From NCBI GenBank assembly GCA_023132365.1, contig JAGLYJ010000037.1, positions 1 to 10,305 of the forward strand: DNA of 10,305 nucleotides, given 5' to 3'. Below the pieces are notes generated by a model that saw only the letters and a list, made by a program, of their open reading frames with translations, was not told the DNA's origin and ran no database searches. Below are positions 5,508-10,305 of the stretch, piece after piece. The stretch's first letter is position 1. Every line of letters starts with the position of its first letter. The stretch is from Mycoplasmatota bacterium. GTDB taxonomy: Bacteria > Bacillota_I > Bacilli_A > Izemoplasmatales > Hujiaoplasmataceae. The translations under genes were made by a program, and so were the position numbers.

Positions 5508-7862
5508 ATGGCAAGAAAAAAATATAGTCCTTTTGGATTAAAAATTGAAGAAGTAAATGAAAGACACGCATTAGGTAAAAATAATGTTAAAAAGCAGACA
5601 AACTTAAAATCTAATTGGCAAATAATTAGCAGTAATTTATTTACCTTTTTTAATATGATTTTATTGTTACTTGGTATCTTGTTATTTATAATCCAATCAT
5701 ATAGAAATATGTGGTTTGTTGTTATAGCTGCTATAAATACTGGTATTGGTATTTTTCAAGAATTTAGAGCTAGAGCTACTATAAAGAAATTGTCTTTAAT
5801 AACAGAAAACAACATTACAGTAATTAGAGAAGGCCTATTTTTAGAAATAGATATTGAAGATATAGTTATAGATGATTTAGTTTTATATAAATCAGGTAAA
5901 CAAGTCGTTGCTGATGCCTTAGTTGAATACGGTGAGTTAACTGTTAATGAAGCTAATATTACTGGTGAATCAAAAATGATTATCAAAAAAGCTGGAGACA
6001 ACTTGTTTTCAGGAAGTTATGTAATAAGCGGTCAGGGATATTCAAAAGTCATCGCTGTTGGTAAAGATAACTATATTGATTCATTACAAAGAGAAGCCAA
6101 GACTTTAAATAAACCTAAGTCAGTTATTTTGAATACTCTAAGAAGCATCTTAAAAGTTATTGGTGTAATCATCATTCCATTAGGTATCATGACATTTATT
6201 AATGTTTATAATAATTCAACTTATGATTATCTGCCCGATTTTATTGCTAACGAAGCATTATTTGAAGTAGCAGTTAAAAAAATGGCAGGATCCATGGTAG
6301 CAATGGTTCCTTCTGGATTAGTATTATTAACAACGATTACTTTTACAGCCTCAGTATTTAAACTCTCTAAAAAGAATACTTTAGTTCAAGAATTATATTC
6401 TATTGAGACTATTGCTAGAGTTGATGTACTTTGTTTAGATAAAACAGGAACAATTACGGATGGAACAATGAATGTTCAAGAAACTGTATTATTAAAACAG
6501 TTTACAGAAACTTCATATAAGAAGAATGATGTAAAAAACATTATTAGTTCGATGAACTATGCTTTAGAAGACACAAATCAAACAGCTATTTCACTTGTAA
6601 ACTATTTTGGTGATAAGAAAATAATAGCAGCAAACAAGATTGTTAACTTTAATTCTAAGAATAAATATTCTCTTGTTAGTTTTAACCGAGGGGTTTATGC
6701 GATAGGTGCACCTGAAATCATTTACAGAGGTCAATATAAGGAAATTAAACATTTTGTAGATGAATATGCTAAAAAAGGTAAAAGAGTTTTATTACTAGCT
6801 GAAGTTGATTCTATTGTAAAAGGCAAGTTTACTGGTAAAGCAAGTGCTGTAGCGTTAATAATAATTAATGATAATATTCGAGAAAATGCTCCGGCTACTA
6901 TTAAAGAGTTTATTGATTCAGAAGTAATTGTTAAGGTAATTAGTGGTGATAACGCATTAACTGTATCTGAAGTATCTAGAAGAGCTGGAGTTATAGGCGC
7001 TGATAAATATATTTCAATGGATTCAGTAAAAGATGAAGATATAGCTGAAGTAGCTATTAAATATAATGTGTTTGGTCGAGTTAGCCCTGAACAAAAGAAA
7101 AAATTAATCATTGCATTACAAGATGAAAAACACAAAGTCTGTATGATTGGTGATGGAGTTAATGATATTCTCGCACTGAAACAAGCAGATGTTTCAGTTT
7201 CTCTTGCAAGTGGTACTGATGCTACAAGAAATATAAGTCATATTGTTTTGCTAGATAATAATTTTGGAAGTTTACCTCACGTTGTTAAGCAAGGTAGACA
7301 GATTGTATGTAATATAGAGAAAGTTTCTGTTCTATATTTAACTAAGACTTTATATACTATTCTTTTAACATTTGTTTTACTTCTAACGTCTAGGATTTAT
7401 CCATTTGAACCAATTCAAATGTTTGTAATTGAAACATTTATCGTTGGGGTTCCAACGCTATTCCTTGCATTAGAAGCACATAACCAAAGATTTAAAGGTA
7501 AATTCTTTAAAAACATAATGAAAAACGTAGTACCTGGGGCTTTATTTATCATGGCCAATCTAATTGGTGTGTATATCTTCTCTGGTGCATTTAATGAATT
7601 AACTAATTTAGAAATATCTACAGTTGGTATTATTGCTGCGACATTCGCTTATTGGCTAATTTTGGCGCAGTCTTATTATCCACTTAATAAATTAAGAGCT
7701 AGATTAGTTATTTTCGCATTTGTCACTGCTGCCATATGTTTCACTGTTTTTAGAGATGTATTCTTAATTTCCCACTTATCAATACCAGCAGTACTATTGA
7801 TGTTATTGTTAATGGAAACTACGTATATTAGTATGTCTATTTACCATGGTAGATTTTTATAA
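5508..7862 (+). CDS. Cation-transporting P-type ATPase, CtpE-like
   Basis: A 784-residue membrane pump. All catalytic motifs are present: actuator loop TGES (152-155), phosphorylation site DKTGTIT (311-317, Asp311), nucleotide-domain KYS (386-388), SGDN (479-482) and hinge GDGVNDILALKQADV (548-562). Membrane segments lie at about 45-63 and 68-85 (M1-M2), 213-232 and 257-283 (M3-M4), and six more from about 605 to the C terminus. The N-terminal 'GL...EV..R...G.N' and 'SNLFTFFN' stretches and 'TLVQELYSIETIARVDVLCLDKTGTITDGTM' recall mycobacterial CtpE, reported as a calcium transporter, and its Firmicute relatives. M4 reads MVPSGL (266-271), with Ser in place of the Glu of PEGL in classical calcium ATPases. 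There is no N-terminal heavy-metal-binding domain and no CPC motif, so it is not a copper/zinc exporter. The ion is probably a divalent cation but unproven. It has its own promoter; no clear terminator follows. Confidence 0.88.
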   Translation: MARKKYSPFGLKIEEVNERHALGKNNVKKQTNLKSNWQIISSNLFTFFNMILLLLGILLFIIQSYRNMWFVVIAAINTGIGIFQEFRARATIKKLSLITENNITVIREGLFLEIDIEDIVIDDLVLYKSGKQVVADALVEYGELTVNEANITGESKMIIKKAGDNLFSGSYVISGQGYSKVIAVGKDNYIDSLQREAKTLNKPKSVILNTLRSILKVIGVIIIPLGIMTFINVYNNSTYDYLPDFIANEALFEVAVKKMAGSMVAMVPSGLVLLTTITFTASVFKLSKKNTLVQELYSIETIARVDVLCLDKTGTITDGTMNVQETVLLKQFTETSYKKNDVKNIISSMNYALEDTNQTAISLVNYFGDKKIIAANKIVNFNSKNKYSLVSFNRGVYAIGAPEIIYRGQYKEIKHFVDEYAKKGKRVLLLAEVDSIVKGKFTGKASAVALIIINDNIRENAPATIKEFIDSEVIVKVISGDNALTVSEVSRRAGVIGADKYISMDSVKDEDIAEVAIKYNVFGRVSPEQKKKLIIALQDEKHKVCMIGDGVNDILALKQADVSVSLASGTDATRNISHIVLLDNNFGSLPHVVKQGRQIVCNIEKVSVLYLTKTLYTILLTFVLLLTSRIYPFEPIQMFVIETFIVGVPTLFLALEAHNQRFKGKFFKNIMKNVVPGALFIMANLIGVYIFSGAFNELTNLEISTVGIIAATFAYWLILAQSYYPLNKLRARLVIFAFVTAAICFTVFRDVFLISHLSIPAVLLMLLLMETTYISMSIYHGRFL

Positions 7863-7906
7863 AGAGTTCCATTTTTAACTTGTTTATAGAATTAAATTAT
7901 TTATTT

Positions 7907-7915
7907 TGATATAAT
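7907..7915 (+). promoter_or_regulatory. Extended -10 promoter element for the glg operon
   Basis: TG-N-TATAAT (7907-7915) lies before glgA, with no good -35 at standard distance. The predicted start near 7922 leaves a leader of about 16 nt that contains GGAGGT (7925-7930). The layout resembles the ATPase promoter. No terminator separates it from the ATPase gene, so read-through may contribute. Confidence 0.5.
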
Positions 7916-7937
7916 TATCGATATGGAGGTATAGATT

Positions 7938-9365
7938 ATGTTTAATGTCTTACATATAACTGCAGAATGTTCACCTTTTGTTAAAATTGGTGGGTTAGCC
8001 GATGTTGTAGGTTCTCTACCTAGCGAGGTAAAAAGATTAAGAGGCAATGAAGTAAGAGTAATTTTACCTTTCTACAAATCACTTCCTAAAATATATCGAA
8101 AAAAAGCAGAAGATGTTATTAATTTTAACATTACATTTTCTGAAGAAGATAATGTATACGTTGGTGTGAAACAACTTAAAAAAGCTAATATTTTATATTA
8201 TTTCATTGATAATGAGTTCTATTTTGGTGGTAGAGATGATGTTTATGGATATGCAGATGATTCTGCAAGATTTGCATTCTTTCAAATAGCTGTTCTTGAA
8301 GCTATAATGAGAATAGATTATAAGCCAGATATCATTCATGTCCATGATTGGCACACTGCTATGGTTCCTATATTATTGAAAACCAAGTATCTAGATCAAA
8401 TTAATGCAAAAACTATATTGACAATTCATAATCTAGCTTATCAAGGTATATTCCCATTAGAAGACTTCACTTTATTTGGTATGAAATATGATTCTCGTAT
8501 TGAATATGAAGGGTTTTTGAATTTTCTAAAAACTGGAATTATAACTTCTGATTTAATAACAACAGTTTCTCCTACCTATGCTACTGAGATCCTAACTGAT
8601 TATTTTGGTTATGGTTTACAGAACCTATTAAAACAAAAGGGCGAATCTTTAATAGGAATATTGAATGGTATAGATTACAACGAGTTTAGCCCAGAAACAG
8701 ACAAATTAATTAAATTTAACTATGATATTAATACAGCAGCTGAAGGTAAACTTAAAAATAAAAAAGCTCTATTTAAAGAGCTTAAAATTCAATTTGAATT
8801 AGATAAACCTGTTGTTGGTATTATCTCAAGACTTGTTAGTCAAAAAGGAATTGATTTAATTAAAAGAGTTTTTGATGAGATGCTAGAAATTGATGAATTT
8901 TGTTTTATAGTGTTAGGTTCAGGTAATCAAGAATATGAAGACTACTTTAACCAACTACAAAAACGATTCCCAAATAAAGTTAAGGCTCATATTGGTTATT
9001 CAAATAAATTAGCTCATATGATTTATGCTGGTGTGGACATGTTTTTAATGCCAAGTAAATTTGAGCCATGTGGACTCGGTCAAATTATAGCTTTAAAATA
9101 TGGTACTATTCCAATTGTTAGAGAAACTGGTGGTTTAGTAGATACAGTAGAACCATATAATGAGTATTTAAAATCAGGTAATGGTTTTAGTTTCACTAAT
9201 TTTAATGCTCATGATATGATGCATGTAATTAGATATGCAATGCATTTATATTATCATAATCCTAAATCATGGAATCTATTAATAAATAATGCGATGAGTT
9301 CTGATTTTTCTTGGAAACAATCAGCTAAAACCTATCGAAAAGTATATAAAAATTTACTTAAATAA
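7938..9365 (+). CDS. glgA: Glycogen synthase (ADP-glucose type, GT5 family)
   Basis: A 475-residue protein of full family length; ATG 7938 is 7 nt after GGAGGT. It moves glucosyl units from ADP-glucose to the non-reducing end of an alpha-1,4-glucan in the cytoplasm. The GT-B fold shows its usual marks: AECSPFVKIGGLADVVGSLP (9-28) with Lys16 in the KxGGL donor-binding loop, HVHDWHT (134-140), TIHNLAYQG (162-170), ILNGID (241-246), ISRLVSQKG (296-304, Arg298 and Lys303 for the donor phosphates) and MPSKFEPCGLGQIIALKYGTIPIVRETGGLVDTV (371-404) with Glu376 of the catalytic ExxxGLxQ-type motif. Nothing essential is missing. glgC begins 17 nt downstream, so the gene for the substrate-making enzyme is in the same operon. 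Confidence 0.97.
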   Translation: MFNVLHITAECSPFVKIGGLADVVGSLPSEVKRLRGNEVRVILPFYKSLPKIYRKKAEDVINFNITFSEEDNVYVGVKQLKKANILYYFIDNEFYFGGRDDVYGYADDSARFAFFQIAVLEAIMRIDYKPDIIHVHDWHTAMVPILLKTKYLDQINAKTILTIHNLAYQGIFPLEDFTLFGMKYDSRIEYEGFLNFLKTGIITSDLITTVSPTYATEILTDYFGYGLQNLLKQKGESLIGILNGIDYNEFSPETDKLIKFNYDINTAAEGKLKNKKALFKELKIQFELDKPVVGIISRLVSQKGIDLIKRVFDEMLEIDEFCFIVLGSGNQEYEDYFNQLQKRFPNKVKAHIGYSNKLAHMIYAGVDMFLMPSKFEPCGLGQIIALKYGTIPIVRETGGLVDTVEPYNEYLKSGNGFSFTNFNAHDMMHVIRYAMHLYYHNPKSWNLLINNAMSSDFSWKQSAKTYRKVYKNLLK

Positions 9366-9382
9366 AACAAGGGAGAGTTTAT

Positions 9383-10305
9383 ATGAAAATTTTAGCTTTG
9401 ATTTTAGCAGGAGGAAGAGGATCCAGACTTGATATTTTATCAGAAAAACGTGTAAAACCTTCTGTGCCTTTTGCAGGGAAATACAGAATCATTGATTTTA
9501 CGCTTAGTAATTGTTGTAATTCATATATCTACGATATTGCAATTTTAACTCAATATCTTCCTTTTTCATTAAATGAACATATTGGTTCTGGAAAACCTTG
9601 GGATTTAGATAGAAGAGATACAAAAGTAACCTTATTACAACCACATAATGCTTGGTACAATGGTACCGCTGATGCGGTTAGAAAGAATATTAATTATATT
9701 GAACAAGTAAATCCAGACGTTGTCTTAATTCTTTCTGGAGATCATATCTACAAAATGGATTATCGAAAAATGATCGAATTTCACAAGGAAAAAGGCGCTG
9801 ACTTAACTGTTGGCTGTAATGTTATTGACCCTAAGGATGCTTTCAGATTTGGTATGTTATCAAGTGACAAAGAACTTAGAGTGGATAAATTTGTAGAAAA
9901 GCCAAAAGAAACAGACCTTACATTAGCGTCAATGGGTATCTATGTATTTAATAAAGATATTCTTTTAAAAATGCTTAAGGAAACTGATATTGATGACTTA
10001 GATTTTGGAAAACATATTATTCCATCTATGATTAAGAATAATCCTGTATATGCTTATAAATTCCATGGATATTGGAAAGACGTTGGAACTTATGAAGCAT
10101 ACTTGGAAACAAATTTAGAATTAATAGAAACTGTAGATAAGATTAAACTTGATATGTATGATCCAAATTGGAAAATATATACTAGATCAGAAGAACTTCC
10201 ATCAGTTAAAATCGGTTCTAAAGCATCCATTAAGCAAGCATTGTTATCTAATGGAGCGATAGTTGCTGGTAATGTAGAACGAAGTGTACTTAGTCCTGGT
10301 GTTGT
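9383..10305 (+). CDS. glgC: Glucose-1-phosphate adenylyltransferase (3' end outside window)
   Basis: Starts at ATG 9383, 7 nt after GGGAG (9371-9375), and runs open to the window end with 307 full codons visible of a usual 380 or so. It makes ADP-glucose from glucose-1-phosphate and ATP, the committed step of glycogen synthesis. The nucleotidyltransferase motifs are clear: LAGGRGSRL (8-16), KRVKPSVPFAGKYRIIDF (22-39), HIGSGKPWDLDR (66-77), WYNGTADAVRKN (91-102), SGDHIYKMDY (118-127), FVEKP, and YWKDVGTYEAY before the left-handed beta-helix domain, whose start (IGSKASIKQALLSNGAIVAG) is visible. The intact substrate and catalytic motifs (GGRGSRL, SGDH) make it catalytic GlgC rather than the regulatory GlgD paralogue that often follows it in Firmicutes. 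Whether glgD lies downstream cannot be seen. Confidence 0.96.
   Translation, partial: MKILALILAGGRGSRLDILSEKRVKPSVPFAGKYRIIDFTLSNCCNSYIYDIAILTQYLPFSLNEHIGSGKPWDLDRRDTKVTLLQPHNAWYNGTADAVRKNINYIEQVNPDVVLILSGDHIYKMDYRKMIEFHKEKGADLTVGCNVIDPKDAFRFGMLSSDKELRVDKFVEKPKETDLTLASMGIYVFNKDILLKMLKETDIDDLDFGKHIIPSMIKNNPVYAYKFHGYWKDVGTYEAYLETNLELIETVDKIKLDMYDPNWKIYTRSEELPSVKIGSKASIKQALLSNGAIVAGNVERSVLSPGV

Noticed and set aside
5756..7135. Two minus-strand open frames (5756-6001 and 6731-7135)
   Set aside because: Both are antisense to conserved parts of the P-type ATPase, with no start signals and no family resemblance.
7863..7906. Terminator after the P-type ATPase gene
   Set aside because: Only a 4-bp AGTT/AACT pairing was found, with no proper stem; I could not support a terminator here.
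7916..7923. Palindrome TATCGATA near the predicted glgA transcript start
   Set aside because: Eight bases made mostly of A and T are expected by chance at this composition, and it shares nothing with the dyads at the other promoters.
8764..8783. Perfect 7-bp hairpin AAGCTCT/AGAGCTT inside glgA
   Set aside because: It has no T-run after it and lies in well-conserved reading frame, so it is not a terminator; it is probably chance from Lys/Leu/Glu codons.

Overview
The window is very AT-rich (roughly 30% GC by eye), almost fully coding, and has strong Shine-Dalgarno sites and short intergenic gaps. TGA is used as a stop (sigma gene at 1973-1975, nucleoside kinase at 5430-5432) and tryptophan is always TGG, so the genetic code is standard. 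This argues against Mycoplasmatales/Entomoplasmatales. A low-GC Firmicute, or an Acholeplasma/Izemoplasma-type relative of the Mollicutes, fits best; the exact lineage is inference.

Layout. (1) 2-1326, plus strand: the C-terminal part of an SplB/Rv2578c-like radical SAM protein, then a membrane-anchored protein with a C-terminal DUF2188-type domain, closed by a terminator that begins in the stop codon. (2) 1445-2808, plus strand: a two-gene regulatory unit with a small ECF-type sigma factor overlapping by 4 nt a single-pass anti-sigma factor. The anti-sigma ectodomain carries the RsgI-type DINP motif (Asn-Pro autoproteolysis site). (3) 2843-3664, minus strand: a polytopic YwaF/TMEM164-like membrane protein, convergent with the sigma unit and sharing a bidirectional terminator with it. 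(4) 3810-5432, plus strand: a uridine-kinase-type nucleoside kinase with a threonyl-tRNA-synthetase-like N-terminal region, with its own promoter and terminator. (5) 5508-7862, plus strand: a CtpE-like cation-transporting P-type ATPase with an extended -10 promoter and a very short leader. (6) 7938-10305, plus strand: glgA followed 17 nt later by glgC (cut by the window end). These encode glycogen synthase and the enzyme that makes its ADP-glucose substrate, so this is the start of a glycogen synthesis operon.

Most genes are housekeeping or of recognised families. The less ordinary points are the pairing of an ECF-size sigma factor with an RsgI-type anti-sigma factor, a possible hairpin that would hide the sigma gene's ribosome binding site, two similar LacI/CcpA-like dyads next to the kinase and ATPase promoters, and an M4 segment in the P-type ATPase that lacks the acidic residue of classical calcium pumps. 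I saw no tRNA, rRNA, CRISPR array, insertion sequence, phage gene or toxin-antitoxin pair. I did not find strong evidence for an entirely new system.
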